52,784 nt of DNA from Bacillota bacterium (GTDB lineage: Bacteria > Bacillota > Sulfobacillia > JAJZYS01 > JAILZS01). The notes beneath the pieces are model-generated. The model did not search any database and was not told the DNA's origin. It was given only the letters and a program-made list of their open reading frames with translations. Made by a program: the position numbers and the translations under genes. Below, piece after piece: positions 43,980-52,784 of the stretch; positions within the stretch are counted from its first letter, which is position 1, and every line of letters starts with the position of its first letter. The DNA is taken from NCBI GenBank assembly GCA_023512375.1, contig JAILZS010000015.1:1-52784 (forward strand), written 5' to 3'.

Positions 43980-45329
43980 TCAGCGGTCGGCCGTCGCCGG
44001 CCGCGCGCCCGCCGCACCCATGGAAGCGAACGCCGCTGCGGCGCGTTCCAAGGTCTCGGCCACGACGCCGGCGTCGTGGGCCAGGGTGACCAGCCAGGCC
44101 TCGAAGCGGGAAGGGGGGAGAAGCACGCCGTGGGCCAGGAGGCTGCGATACAGGGCCGCGAAGGCGTCCGCGTCCGTCGCCTCCACATCCTCCGCCGTGC
44201 GCACGGGCCCCAGGAGGGTCTCGTCCCGGCCCGGCCAGAGGGTGAACGCGCCCCCCACGCGGCTTAGGGTCACCGGCCACCCCGCCTCCCGGGCCGCCCG
44301 CCTGAGCCCCTCGGCAAGGGTGAAACCGCGCTCCTCCAAGGTCTCGTACACGCCGGGGCGAGCGAGCGCCGTCAAGGCCGCCAGACCGGCGGCGCACGCC
44401 ACGGGGTGGCCCGCGTAGGTGCCGGCCTGGAAGACCGGGCCCTCCGGCCGCACCAGCCGCATGAGCTCCTCCGACCCACCGTAGGCGCCGATCGGCAGCC
44501 CCCCGCCCACGATCTTGCCCACGCACGTGAGGTCGGCGCGCAGGCCCACCAAATCCTGCGCCGCTCCGTAGCGGAACCGGAAGGCGCTCACCACCTCGTC
44601 CGCGATGACCAGAGCCCCCGTCTCCCGCGCGCGGTTGAGGGCGCGCACGAACGCGGGGTCCGGAGGCACGATGCCGATGTTGCCCGCCACCGGCTCGACC
44701 AGGAGCGCGGCCACCTCGCGGCCGCGGCAGGCGAGGTAGCGTTCCAGGCCCTCGGCGTCGTTCCAGGTCAGGGTGGCCGTGTGGCGAAGGACGTCCGCCG
44801 GCACGCCGGCCGGGGCCTCGTCGCCGTCCGCTCCGGCGTGGGCCGCCGCGGATCCGGTCTGGCCCAGGACGACGTCGGCGTGGCCGTGGTAGCCGGCGTC
44901 GAACTTCACCACCAGGGTGCGGCCGGTGGCGGCGCGGGCGAGGCGGACGGCCGACATGACGGCCTCGGTGCCCGAGGCGGTGAAGCGGATGCGGGCCATC
45001 GACGGCACCGCCTCGGCCAAGGCCTCCGCCAAGCGCGCCTCGGAGGGTGCCGGGATACCCCACACCGGTCCGTCCGCGAGCGCCGCCGCGGCCGCCGCCG
45101 TCACCCCCGGGTGTCCGTGGCCCAGGATGCCGGGGCCGAACGCCTGCAGGTAGTCGATGTAGCGGCGGCCGTCCACGTCCGTGATATAGGCGCCCCGACC
45201 GGCCGCCCCCACCACGGGATGGCTGAGGCCGACCGCGGACACGTCGCGCGCCGGGCTGGAGCTGAGCCCCGCCACGCGGCGGCGGGCGCGCTCGGCGTAG
45301 GCGCGCGAGCGCGGACCGATCAGGTCCAT
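43980..45329 (-). CDS. hemL: Glutamate-1-semialdehyde 2,1-aminomutase
   Basis: PLP enzyme making 5-aminolevulinate for heme. The PLP lysine is K272 in VGKIVGGGLPIGAYGG and the cofactor Asp D244 in IADEVVSAFR. ASGTEAVMSAVRLARA binds the phosphate. 449 residues; the best hit is GSAM rather than general class-III transaminases because of the GGGLPIGAYGG segment. It overlaps the leucine dehydrogenase gene by 10 nt. Other heme genes are not in the window. Confidence 0.88.
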   Translation of the reverse strand: MDLIGPRSRAYAERARRRVAGLSSSPARDVSAVGLSHPVVGAAGRGAYITDVDGRRYIDYLQAFGPGILGHGHPGVTAAAAAALADGPVWGIPAPSEARLAEALAEAVPSMARIRFTASGTEAVMSAVRLARAATGRTLVVKFDAGYHGHADVVLGQTGSAAAHAGADGDEAPAGVPADVLRHTATLTWNDAEGLERYLACRGREVAALLVEPVAGNIGIVPPDPAFVRALNRARETGALVIADEVVSAFRFRYGAAQDLVGLRADLTCVGKIVGGGLPIGAYGGSEELMRLVRPEGPVFQAGTYAGHPVACAAGLAALTALARPGVYETLEERGFTLAEGLRRAAREAGWPVTLSRVGGAFTLWPGRDETLLGPVRTAEDVEATDADAFAALYRSLLAHGVLLPPSRFEAWLVTLAHDAGVVAETLERAAAAFASMGAAGARPATADR

Positions 45330-46402
45330 GCCCGGCGTGAGCGCACCTCGAGGCGAAGGAGGTGCCCCAGGTCGCGCAGGCGGCGCTCCGCCAGGCGCAG
45401 CGCCGCCTCGTGGGTGGTGATGTCCTCTCGCGCCGCCAGGTCGGCGACGGCCAGCACCTGGTCGTAGATGCGTGCGATCTTCATCATGGCGCGGTTCTCC
45501 GAGAAGCCCCCGATGCCGAACTCCTCCGCCACGTGGATGACGCCGCCGCCGTTAACCACGAAGTCCGGAGCGTAGAAGATGCCGCGCTGGCGAAGGCGTT
45601 CGGCGTCCTCGGCCGTCGCCAGCTGGTTGTTGGCGGCCCCGCACACCGCCCGCACGCGCAACCGCCGGATGGTGTCCGCGTTGAGCACGCCCCCCAGGGC
45701 GCAGGGGGCGAAGACGTCGGCGTCGGCGTCGTACACGTCGTCCGGGCCGATCACCCCCAGCCCCAGGCGGTCGACGTGGGGCCGCAGGCGGTCCGGGTAG
45801 ATGTCCGTCACCGTGACCGCCGCCCCCTCGCGGATGAGGCGCTCGGTCAGGGCCAGTCCCACGTGGCCCAGGCCCTGCACCACCACGTGGCGGCCGGCCA
45901 CGGAGGGCTCGCCGAAGGCCACCTCGAGGGCGGCCCGCATGCCCTGGTAGACGCCGTAGGCCGTGGCGGGCGACGGGTCGCCGCTGCGCAGGTTGAGGCC
46001 CGCCACGTAGCGGGTGCTCTGGGCCACCTGCTCCATGTCCTCGGGCGTGGTGCCCACGTCCTCCGCCGTGATGTACACGCCGCCCATGCGGTCGATGAAC
46101 GCCCCCAGGGCCCGCCAAAGGGCCTCCGACTTGTCCTTCGCCGGGTCGCCCAGCACGACGGTCTTGCCGCCGCCCAGGGGAAGCCCCATGGCGGCGTTCT
46201 TCCACGTCATGCCCTGCGACAGGCGCAAGGCGTCGATCACCGCCTCCTCCTCGCTCCGGTACGGCCACATGCGGCAGCCGCCCAACGCAGGCCCCAGCGT
46301 CGTGTCGTGCACGGCGACGATGGCCCGAAGCCCCGACGTCCGGTCGTAGCAGAAGACCAGCTGCTGGGTGCCGTACTCCTCCATGGCGCGGAAGATCTCC
46401 AT
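45320..46402 (-). CDS. Leucine dehydrogenase (Glu/Leu/Phe/Val dehydrogenase family)
   Basis: NAD-dependent oxidative deamination of branched-chain amino acids. Catalytic lysines K68 and K80 lie in MTWKNAAMGLPLGGGK, matching Leu dehydrogenases. GLGHVGLALTERL is the Rossmann motif. 360 residues. In Bacillus such a gene (bcd) lies downstream of spo0A in the branched fatty-acid cluster; here it is downstream of spo0A too. Confidence 0.92.
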   Translation of the reverse strand: MEIFRAMEEYGTQQLVFCYDRTSGLRAIVAVHDTTLGPALGGCRMWPYRSEEEAVIDALRLSQGMTWKNAAMGLPLGGGKTVVLGDPAKDKSEALWRALGAFIDRMGGVYITAEDVGTTPEDMEQVAQSTRYVAGLNLRSGDPSPATAYGVYQGMRAALEVAFGEPSVAGRHVVVQGLGHVGLALTERLIREGAAVTVTDIYPDRLRPHVDRLGLGVIGPDDVYDADADVFAPCALGGVLNADTIRRLRVRAVCGAANNQLATAEDAERLRQRGIFYAPDFVVNGGGVIHVAEEFGIGGFSENRAMMKIARIYDQVLAVADLAAREDITTHEAALRLAERRLRDLGHLLRLEVRSRRAWT

Positions 46403-46451
46403 CCCCCATCCCCCCTGGGACCGCTGGGCCCTCGCCCGCCTGGCCAGGGGA

Positions 46452-46480
46452 ATTGTACGCCCCCTCCCGGACGCCGTCGA
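46452..46480 (-). promoter_or_regulatory. Candidate sigma-A promoter of leucine dehydrogenase-hemL
   Basis: On the minus strand, TCGACG (46475-46480), 17 nt, TACAAT (46452-46457), 50 nt before the ATG. Confidence 0.5.
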
Positions 46481-46508
46481 CCGCCGCCGGGCCCGGGGAG
46501 GGATGGGG

Positions 46509-47288
46509 TCAGCTGGCCCTCAGCTCCATGCGCAAGCGGTCTGCCACCATGGCGATGAACTCGGAGTTGGTCGGCTTGCCGCGTTCGTAGTCCACCGTGT
46601 ACCCGAAGAAGCGGTGGATGGCGTCGATGTTGCCGCGCGACCAGGCCACCTCGATGGCGTGGCGGATGGCGCGCTCCACGCGGCTGGGAGTGGTGCCGAA
46701 GCGCTGCGCCACCATGGGGTAGAGCTCCTTCGTCACCCCTCCCAACAACTCCACCCGGTCGATGACGAGCAGGATCGACTCCCGCAGGTAGAGGTAGCCC
46801 TTGATGTGCGCGGGGATGCCGAGCTCGTGGATGATGTTCGTCACCTCGAGCTCGACGTTGGGCGCCTCCCGCCGGTCGGCCCGGAAAAGCGGGAGGGGAG
46901 CGGGGGAGCTGTTGCCGAGCTGGCGGATGCGGTGGATGAGGACCTCGAGGTTGAAAGGCTTGAGGATGTAGTAGTCCGCCCCCAGCTCCACCACCCGCTG
47001 CGTGACCGCCTCCTGCCCGAAGGCGGTGAGGATGATGACCTTGGGCCGCTGGCCGCGGTCCATCTGGTTGAGGCGCTCGAGCACCCCCAGGCCGTCGAGG
47101 TGCGGCATGATGATGTCCAGGACCAGGACCTCGGGCGAGACCTTCTCCACGAGGTCGAGCACCTCCAGGCCGTTGTGGGCCACACCGGCTAGGTCCAGGT
47201 CGTGCTCCGCCTGGATCACCTCGCTGAGGAGCTGGCAAAAATCACGGTTATCATCGGCTACCACGATTCTCGTCTTGCCCTCGGGCAA
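46509..47288 (-). CDS. spo0A: Sporulation master regulator Spo0A
   Basis: Response regulator that commits the cell to sporulation. The receiver domain has D12/D13, phospho-acceptor D58, T in ILTAFG and K in ILKPF. The C-terminal DNA-binding domain carries the near-invariant [19 protein letters not shown] recognition helix. 259 residues. TTG start with GGAGG 7 nt upstream. The upstream gap to spoIVB holds 0A-box-like repeats and a possible sigma-H promoter. Confidence 0.98.
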   Translation of the reverse strand: MPEGKTRIVVADDNRDFCQLLSEVIQAEHDLDLAGVAHNGLEVLDLVEKVSPEVLVLDIIMPHLDGLGVLERLNQMDRGQRPKVIILTAFGQEAVTQRVVELGADYYILKPFNLEVLIHRIRQLGNSSPAPLPLFRADRREAPNVELEVTNIIHELGIPAHIKGYLYLRESILLVIDRVELLGGVTKELYPMVAQRFGTTPSRVERAIRHAIEVAWSRGNIDAIHRFFGYTVDYERGKPTNSEFIAMVADRLRMELRAS

Positions 47289-47395
47289 TGTACTCCCTCC
47301 GACCTGCGTTTCTCATTCGGCCATCGACTTTCGCCCACCTCCCTGTGACTCCTTCCAAAAACGCGTGCAAACCGTTCGTCCAAACCCGCACGCGA

Positions 47396-47418
47396 TGTCG
47401 ACGCTTGTCGATGTCGTC
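47396..47418. promoter_or_regulatory. Tandem 0A-box-like repeats upstream of spo0A
   Basis: TGTCGAC (47396-47402) and TGTCGAT (47406-47412) each match the 0A box TGTCGAA at 6 of 7 positions and are spaced one helical turn apart; TGTCGTC follows at 47412-47418. They overlap the spoIVB stop. A sigma-H-like GAAGGAGTC-N13-CGAAA lies between them and the start codon on the minus strand. All are weak. Confidence 0.3.
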
Positions 47419-48712
47419 AAGCACACTTCGCCCGCCGTCGGTGATCACGCAGTGCTTCATTCCACACGCGTTCCGCGAACACCCCGTATCCACGCGTAGG
47501 GTCGCTCACCAACACATGCGTGAGGACGCCCGCGATGCGCCCGTCCTGGACGATGGGGCTGCCGCTCATGCCCTGGACGATGCCGCCCGTGAGGGCGAGC
47601 AGGCGGGGGTCCTCCACCCGAACCACGAGCTGCCGCCCCTGGGCCGCGCCCCAGGCGACGCGCTCGATGCGCACGGCGAAGCGCTCCACCCGCTGCCCCC
47701 TCACCACGGTGCGCAGCCAGGCGCGCCCGGTGTGCACCTCGGACGCCGTCGCCAGCGGCAAGAGAGGCGCGGCAGGCGCGGGTGTGCGAAGGCGGCCGTA
47801 GACGCCGTAGGGCCCCGCCCCGTCCAAGCATCCCCACGGATGCGCCGCGTCCACGCTGCCTACCTTCTCCCCGGGTCGGCCGAACAGGCCCCGCCGCACC
47901 CCCTGGATGGGCGCCGCCACCACGCTGCCGCCCGCCACCGGAACGGCCGGCCCCAGACCGCCTTCCTGGATGGCGTGCCCCAGGGCGGCGAACAACCCCG
48001 TGGCCGGGTCGTACATGGAGAGGGTTCCGATGCCCGTCAGGCGGTCGCGCACCACCACGCCCAGGCGGTAGCGCCCTAAAGCGGCGTCGAAGCGGGGGCG
48101 CACGGCCAGGCTTCGCGCCCTTCCACCGCGCACCACCGTCAGGCGTACGGCCCGCCCGGCCCTCCCCGCCCGCTCCACCACCGTCCGCAGGTCCGACTCG
48201 GCGGCCACGCTCGCCCCCTCGGCGGCCACGATGCGGTCGCCCGGCCCCAAGGAAGCGGGCCCGAAAGGCCAACCCACGCCCGCGCCGCCCGGCCAGGCGC
48301 GCCCGACCACCAACAGCCCGGCCGTGCGTACGCCCAGGCCGATCGACTGCCCGCCCACGGCCAGGCGGCGGGGGGCCCGGACGTCCACGCGCACGCGCCG
48401 GACGGAAAGCCCCCACGCCCCAACGCCCAGCGCGTACGTTCCGGGCCGCGCCACCCGCACGTCGAGCGCCCTCTCCCCCAAAGAGCGCCAGGCGCGGCCC
48501 AGAGGGCGCCCGGCCAGCCAGATCGTGCCAGGCCCGCCGTCCAGCCGGCGCACGGCCAGCCCGGGCGGCAGGGGCGGTGCAAGGCGCACCCGGTCCCCTG
48601 CCGGCACCTCCGCCTCGCCGGGCAGGTACCCCATCGTCCGCCAGCCCGGTGTCGCGTACGCGAGCACGAGCATTCCCATGGCGGCCCACGCCGCCGCGCG
48701 TCGCACGTCCAT
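47417..48712 (-). CDS. spoIVB: SpoIVB peptidase (S55)
   Basis: Secreted forespore serine protease that starts sigma-K activation across the septum. N-terminal membrane anchor (about 6-22), PDZ domain (about 120-205, with GPASLGPGDRIVAAEG), then the S55 domain with ALGHAIQEGGLG and the active serine in MSGSP (382-386). 431 residues. Order recN-spoIVB-spo0A is conserved in spore formers. Confidence 0.95.
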   Translation of the reverse strand: MDVRRAAAWAAMGMLVLAYATPGWRTMGYLPGEAEVPAGDRVRLAPPLPPGLAVRRLDGGPGTIWLAGRPLGRAWRSLGERALDVRVARPGTYALGVGAWGLSVRRVRVDVRAPRRLAVGGQSIGLGVRTAGLLVVGRAWPGGAGVGWPFGPASLGPGDRIVAAEGASVAAESDLRTVVERAGRAGRAVRLTVVRGGRARSLAVRPRFDAALGRYRLGVVVRDRLTGIGTLSMYDPATGLFAALGHAIQEGGLGPAVPVAGGSVVAAPIQGVRRGLFGRPGEKVGSVDAAHPWGCLDGAGPYGVYGRLRTPAPAAPLLPLATASEVHTGRAWLRTVVRGQRVERFAVRIERVAWGAAQGRQLVVRVEDPRLLALTGGIVQGMSGSPIVQDGRIAGVLTHVLVSDPTRGYGVFAERVWNEALRDHRRRAKCA

Positions 48713-49019
48713 GCCGGCACCTCCGCTCGTCTGCCGCCGGGTCCGGCGGTTTCGTCGCGGTTACGGTCTCCGAGGCACGACGGCACTATGCGACGCAGTT
48801 GACGGAACGCGCCGCCACAAGATGCCCGCGTCGCCAACCGGGAGGAGCTCCGGCGCCGCCAGGCGGGGCGACGCAAGGCGCGCCCGCCATCCCTGGCGCG
48901 TATTGCTAGACGCGGCCGCTTCGCTCTCGCCAGCGCGCGGCCGCATGCGCGCGCGCGCGCCTACACGCCCCGTGTCGCAGGCTCGGCGCACCGTCGTCCC
49001 GGCCTCGGGCGCGCTTTTG
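48713..49019. other. Intergenic region between recN and spoIVB
   Basis: 307 nt with no convincing gene on either strand. It contains the candidate spoIVB promoter (48762-48791) and a run of alternating GC (about 48948-48960). No hairpin with a T-run was found after recN. Confidence 0.5.
48762..48791 (-). promoter_or_regulatory. Candidate sigma-G promoter of spoIVB
   Basis: On the minus strand, a perfect GCATA (48787-48791), 18 nt, GACCGTA (48762-48768), which matches CATNNTA at the A and TA but not at C1 or T3. spoIVB is sigma-G-dependent in B. subtilis. Confidence 0.35.
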
Positions 49020-50693
49020 TCAACCCGCCTCGGCCGGGCTGCGCCCCTGCACCGACGCGCCCGCGGCGCGCTCGCGCGCGGCCGTAGCCATGATCTCGGC
49101 CGCGTGCCGGCGTGCGGCCTCGCCCCGGCCGGAGAGCATGCGGGCCAGCTCCGCCACCCGCGCCTCCCCCTCCACGCGCTCCACGCGGCTCTCGGGCAGT
49201 CCGTCCGCTCCCGCCGCCTTGCGCACGGCCAGGTGGACGTCGGCCATCGCCGCCACGGGCGCCAGGTGGGTGACCAGCACCACCTGCCCGGTCCGCGACA
49301 GCCGCCACAGCACGCGGGCCACGTCCCACGCCGCCTCCCCGCCGACGCCGGCCTCTACCTCGTCGAACACCCACACCCCGCCCGGCCGCCGCTCGGCCAA
49401 CACGGCCTCGAGGGCGAGCAGGACGCGGGAGGCCTCGCCCCCGGAGGCGACGTCCGCCAGCGGCAGGAGAGGCGCGCCGGCGTCGGCGGCGAACAGCACC
49501 TCCACGCGATCGACCCCGTCGGGCGACACCGCGCCATCCCCGTCGCTCTCGACGCGCACGAACAGCCGCGCCTGCGGCAGGGCCAGGGCCCGCAGGCGCT
49601 CCGCCGCCCCCACCTCCAGGCTCCGCGCCGCCTCCCGCCTCGCCCCGCTCAGCCGGCGCGCCGCCTCCCTCCAGGCCGCCTCGACCTCCGCCAAGCGCCG
49701 GCGCAGGCGCTCCACCTCCTCGTCCGCCCGCTCCAGCTGCTCCAGCTCCACCCGCGCCCGCTCCGCGTAGCGCAAGATCTCCGCCTCGTCCTCGCCATAC
49801 CGCCGGGACAGGGAAGCGAGGCGGTCGAGGCGGGCGGCGATCGCCTCCTCGCGCGTTGGGTCGGGGGCGAGGCCGTCCAGGTAGCGGGCGAGGGTGCGGC
49901 CGGCGTCCATCGCCCCTTCGGCCAGGGTGGACACCGCCTCGGCCGTGGGGGCGAGTTCCTCGTCCCACGCCGCCGCCCGCCTCAGGGCGGCGGCCGCCTG
50001 CGCCAGGCGGTCGTACGCGCCCGACCCGTCCTCTCCGCGCAACGCCTCGAGCGCCGCCGCCGCCTGCTCCGCCAGGCGCTGCACGTTGCGCAGGCGCTCG
50101 CGCTCGCGCCGCAGGCGTTCGCGCTCGCCCACCGCGGGCGCCGCCTCCTCGATCTCCGCCACCGCCTGCCGCAGCTCCTCCGCCCGCCGGAGGCGCCGGG
50201 CGGTGTCGTCCCCCCCCACGCGCCGCAGGGCCGCGCGCACCTCCTCCACGGCGGCGGCCGCGCGGACCGTCTCGGCCCGCGCTGCCGGCACGGGCTCGAC
50301 CCGGTCCAGCCAGGCCATCGCCCCCTCCGCCCGCAGGCGGTAGACGTCGCCCTGCCGGCCGCCCCCCAGCCAGGGCGCCGCTGCCTCTCGCAGATCCATG
50401 AGGCGCGCGGGCCGCCCGTCGAGGGTGGCGGCCCCACGCCCGTCCCGGCGCAACTCGCGCCCCAGGCGCAAGGTACGGCCGCCCCACGCGGCCTCCGCCT
50501 CCACCCGGGCCGCCTCCCGCCCCTCGCGCACCAGGGCGGCGTCACCCCGGCCGCCGGCGGCCAGATCCACCGCCCGCAGGAGGAGCGACTTTCCGGCCCC
50601 GCTTTCGCCCGTGATCACCGTCAGGCCGGGACCCAGCGCCAAGTCGGCGCGGCGGATGACCGCCAGATCCTCCACCCTGAGCCGCGCCAGCAC
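49020..50693 (-). CDS. recN: DNA repair protein RecN
   Basis: SMC-like ATPase acting early at double-strand breaks. Walker A G29-ESGAGKS36, a long Ala/Glu/Arg-rich coiled coil (about 150-360), signature DVASGGEASRVLLALEAVLAE and Walker B VWVFDEVEAGVGG. 557 residues, normal. GTG 50693 begins 1 nt after the argR stop. The order argR-recN-spoIVB-spo0A matches B. subtilis. Confidence 0.96.
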   Translation of the reverse strand: MLARLRVEDLAVIRRADLALGPGLTVITGESGAGKSLLLRAVDLAAGGRGDAALVREGREAARVEAEAAWGGRTLRLGRELRRDGRGAATLDGRPARLMDLREAAAPWLGGGRQGDVYRLRAEGAMAWLDRVEPVPAARAETVRAAAAVEEVRAALRRVGGDDTARRLRRAEELRQAVAEIEEAAPAVGERERLRRERERLRNVQRLAEQAAAALEALRGEDGSGAYDRLAQAAAALRRAAAWDEELAPTAEAVSTLAEGAMDAGRTLARYLDGLAPDPTREEAIAARLDRLASLSRRYGEDEAEILRYAERARVELEQLERADEEVERLRRRLAEVEAAWREAARRLSGARREAARSLEVGAAERLRALALPQARLFVRVESDGDGAVSPDGVDRVEVLFAADAGAPLLPLADVASGGEASRVLLALEAVLAERRPGGVWVFDEVEAGVGGEAAWDVARVLWRLSRTGQVVLVTHLAPVAAMADVHLAVRKAAGADGLPESRVERVEGEARVAELARMLSGRGEAARRHAAEIMATAARERAAGASVQGRSPAEAG

Positions 50694-50694
50694 G

Positions 50695-51141
50695 TCAGCC
50701 GATCATCGCCCGAAGGCGCGCCGCCACTTCGGGCGACCTCTCTGGCGGCTTGACGACCACGAATACGGTCCGCTCCCCCGACAGGGTGCCGATGACGCCC
50801 TCCACGTGCAGCGAGTCCACCGCCTCCGCCACGGCGGCGGCCGTGGCGGGAAGGGTGGTGAGGACCACCGTGTTGCCGCTGTGGTCGACGTGCAGCACGC
50901 TGGTGCGGAAGATCTCGAGCAGGTGCGCGGACGGGGTGGGACCCGTGTCCGGCAGCGCGTAGCGCACGCGCCCGTCCCCCGTGGGCGCCTTGACGAGACC
51001 CAGCTCCCGGATGTCGCGGGAGACCGTCGCCTGGGTCGCGTGCACGCCCTCACGCGCCAGCGCCTCGACCAGTTGCTCCTGCGTCTCGATGAGCGAGGTC
51101 CGCACGATGTCGAGGATGCGGACCTGACGCCGCGGTTTCAC
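50695..51141 (-). CDS. argR: Arginine repressor ArgR/AhrC
   Basis: Arginine-responsive DNA-binding hexamer. N-terminal winged helix has RILDIVRTSLIETQEQLVEALAREGVHATQATVSRDIRELGLVK; the C-terminal oligomerisation/arginine-binding domain has NTVVLTTLPATAAAVAEAVD and GVIGTLSGERTVFVV. 148 residues from GTG 51141 with GGAGG 7 nt upstream; the longer frame adds an unrelated basic stretch. Confidence 0.96.
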   Translation of the reverse strand: MKPRRQVRILDIVRTSLIETQEQLVEALAREGVHATQATVSRDIRELGLVKAPTGDGRVRYALPDTGPTPSAHLLEIFRTSVLHVDHSGNTVVLTTLPATAAAVAEAVDSLHVEGVIGTLSGERTVFVVVKPPERSPEVAARLRAMIG

Positions 51142-51208
51142 CGTCGCCCCTCCCCCGCCGGCCCCCGGCTCTTGCCAGCGCCGTCCAGGCGACTGCGTTC
51201 GACGTCCC

Positions 51209-52069
51209 CTAGTCGCCATCCTCGCGGTCGTCCACGCTGAGTTTGCGGCGCAGGAGTTGGTAGAAGTCGTACCCTTGCTTGCGCACGAGGCGGGTCACCA
51301 CCTCCGACCGCCGCACCACCACCTCGTCGCCGGGTTGGATGCGCTCGGCCCGGTGGCCGTCCACCGTGAGGAGCGTCTCCAGTTGAGGCGAACCCACCAA
51401 CACCCGCAGCGTGCGGTCGCCGCCCAGGACGATGGGGCGCGTGGACAGGGAGTGGGGGCAGATCGGCGTGACCACCATCACCCTCAGCTCCGGCGAAAGC
51501 ACCGGCCCGCCGGCGGACAGGGCGTACGCCGTCGAGCCCGTGGGGGTCGAGACGATGAGCCCATCCGCCCGGTACGTGTCGAGGCGCACGCCGTCGGCGT
51601 AGGCGGCGATCTGGACCATGCGCGCGAAGGGCCCCTTCGACACCACCACGTCGTTGAGGGCCAGGTAGCGGGCATGCGTCCGCCCACCCCGTTCCACCTG
51701 CGCCTCCAGCATCATGCGCTCCTCCACCCGGTGGCGTCCGGCCAGGATCTCCGACACGTCCCGGTACAGGTCGGTCACCTCGATCTCCGTCAGGAAGCCG
51801 AGGCGCCCGACGTTCACCCCCACGAGCGGCAGGTCGAGGGGGGCGCACATGGTGGCGGCGCGCAAAAACGTGCCGTCTCCCCCGATGACCACCACTAGGC
51901 GCACCCCCGTCCACTCCTCGAGGGGCCTGCCCCATTCCGGGTGGCCGATGGCGCTCGCGTCCGCGGGCGCCAGGACGGCGCCCTCGCCCGTCCCGGCCGC
52001 CCAGCGGGCCAGTTCGACGGCCACCTCCATGGCGTCAGGCTTGTCCGTGTTGGGGACGATACCGATCAT
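51209..52069 (-). CDS. nadK: NAD kinase
   Basis: Makes NADP from NAD with ATP or polyphosphate. GGDGT at residues 63-67, GVNVGRLGFLTEI, the NDVVV segment and STPTGSTAYALSAGGP are all present. 286 residues. It starts 1 nt after the stop of the upstream secreted-protein gene. Confidence 0.97.
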   Translation of the reverse strand: MIGIVPNTDKPDAMEVAVELARWAAGTGEGAVLAPADASAIGHPEWGRPLEEWTGVRLVVVIGGDGTFLRAATMCAPLDLPLVGVNVGRLGFLTEIEVTDLYRDVSEILAGRHRVEERMMLEAQVERGGRTHARYLALNDVVVSKGPFARMVQIAAYADGVRLDTYRADGLIVSTPTGSTAYALSAGGPVLSPELRVMVVTPICPHSLSTRPIVLGGDRTLRVLVGSPQLETLLTVDGHRAERIQPGDEVVVRRSEVVTRLVRKQGYDFYQLLRRKLSVDDREDGD

Positions 52070-52070
52070 C

Positions 52071-52745
52071 CTATGCCGCCCGGCCGGCCGCGGGCGCCCT
52101 GAGCACGGCCATCACGCGCCGGCTCCCCAGATAGGCGCCGGCCGCCAACCACACGACGAGCAACACCCCCAGGGCGTCTGCCCACGGCCGTCCCGGATCG
52201 CCCACCGTCAGGCTGAAGTGCAGCACGTCGCCCGGCCCCGCGGACCCTCCCTGGAAGAGGAGGAAGGTCTTGCCCGCGATCCGCGTCTGGCCGTGCAGCG
52301 TCAGGCCCGTGCCCACCCCCGGGTAGACGCCCGGGCCGGCCAGGACGATCACCTGCCCCAAGGGCAAGGTGACGTCCTGGACGAACACCGACCCGAGCTG
52401 CCCCGGCAGGCGGTAGACGACGCTGGCGTCGGCCAACCCCTTGGCCGCCACGGCGCGCCCGTCCACCACGCGCACCCGGTCCGAGGGCGGCGACACCGCA
52501 CGCGCCCCGTACGGCAAGGGGAGGACCCAGGGGCGCGGCGCCGGCCCGGCCAGGGCCACCTCCTCGAACACGAGGACGCTCGACCCCGGGCCGGCGGCCA
52601 GGACCAGCACCTCCTTCTTGATCGACAACTTCGCCGCCGTCGTTGCACTTGCCGCGACAGCCGGACGCCCCAGGGACAGGCCGGCCAGGACGGCGGTGCA
52701 GGCGAGCCCCGCCGCGGCCGCGGCCGCCCGCCACCCCCCCCTCAC
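52071..52745 (-). CDS. Secreted membrane-anchored protein of unknown function
   Basis: 224 residues: signal peptide (about 1-31, ending PAVAASA), a beta-rich extracellular part with VLVFEEVALAGPAPRPWVLPLPYGARAVS and VTLPLGQVIVLAGPGVYPG, a C-terminal membrane helix (about 190-208), and a short basic tail. The layout resembles envelope proteins presented at the outer face, but I do not recognise the family. It is directly upstream of nadK. Confidence 0.65.
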   Translation of the reverse strand: MRGGWRAAAAAAGLACTAVLAGLSLGRPAVAASATTAAKLSIKKEVLVLAAGPGSSVLVFEEVALAGPAPRPWVLPLPYGARAVSPPSDRVRVVDGRAVAAKGLADASVVYRLPGQLGSVFVQDVTLPLGQVIVLAGPGVYPGVGTGLTLHGQTRIAGKTFLLFQGGSAGPGDVLHFSLTVGDPGRPWADALGVLLVVWLAAGAYLGSRRVMAVLRAPAAGRAA

Positions 52746-52784
52746 GCCGCCACCCCGCGCCGCTGTGCCGCCGCGGCGCTCGCG

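Noticed and set aside
48761-48991. 76-codon minus frame between recN and spoIVB
   Set aside because: Arg/Ala-rich, no ribosome site, overlaps the candidate spoIVB promoter.

Overview
The window is one stretch of a very GC-rich chromosome (G+C well above 65% by eye) from an endospore-forming Firmicute. It carries spoIIAA-spoIIAB-sigF, spoVAC-AD-AE, spoIIM, spoIVB, spo0A, ytfJ/gerW and dacF next to a caa3-type cytochrome c oxidase. High GC, single-membrane gene content and an aerobic respiratory operon point to the Thermaerobacter/Symbiobacterium-like clade. That placement is inference; no rRNA is present to confirm it. Almost all genes are on the minus strand, often with 1-4 nt overlaps.

Layout: 1-178 is a G-homopolymer-rich edge. 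179-9037 (-) holds dnaK with its own sigma-A promoter, a D,D-carboxypeptidase, a 7Fe ferredoxin, a trans-sulfuration enzyme, a RodZ-like protein, asnS, an acyl-CoA dehydrogenase and a membrane protein. 9146-20125 is a respiration block: a CcdA-type thiol transporter (+) tail-to-tail with a thioredoxin-like protein, then DUF420/CtaM-like, ctaG, ctaF fused to cytochrome c, ctaE, ctaD, ctaC, an MFS transporter, ctaA, lgt and a FixH/YtkA-like membrane protein. 20207-24606 has ytfJ/gerW, a PepSY protein with a two-component system (+) and a glycosyltransferase (+). 24603-26123 is a second MFS transporter.

26314-27725 is a CRISPR array with 16 repeats, 15 spacers and a decayed tail of four fossil repeats. 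No cas genes lie in the window. Repeat polarity and decay both place the leader on the right (27726-28062), where a 14-nt motif occurs three times.

28063-45329 is largely a sporulation/cell-division block: a GNAT protein, chrA (+), DUF2953, scpB, scpA, trpS, an M50 protease, spoVAE-AD-AC, dodecin, sigF-spoIIAB-spoIIAA, groES, glutaredoxin, dacF, xerD, ald, spoIIM, a Nudix hydrolase, hfq-like, a conserved unknown and hemL. 45320-52745 continues with leucine dehydrogenase, spo0A, spoIVB, recN, argR, nadK and a secreted unknown. The orders argR-recN-spoIVB-spo0A and nudix-spoIIM-xerD-dacF-spoIIA-spoVA match the Bacillus subtilis arrangement, with extra genes inserted.

The most interesting signals are: two spacers that are 33/36 identical; a polarised switch of the outermost repeat base; fossil repeats; the leader-side motif; an oxidase subunit IV fused to a c-type cytochrome resembling the tail of CtaC; a CsoR-like operator hidden in the last codons of dacF; a forespore-sigma promoter in front of xerD; and scpA with no ordinary start codon.
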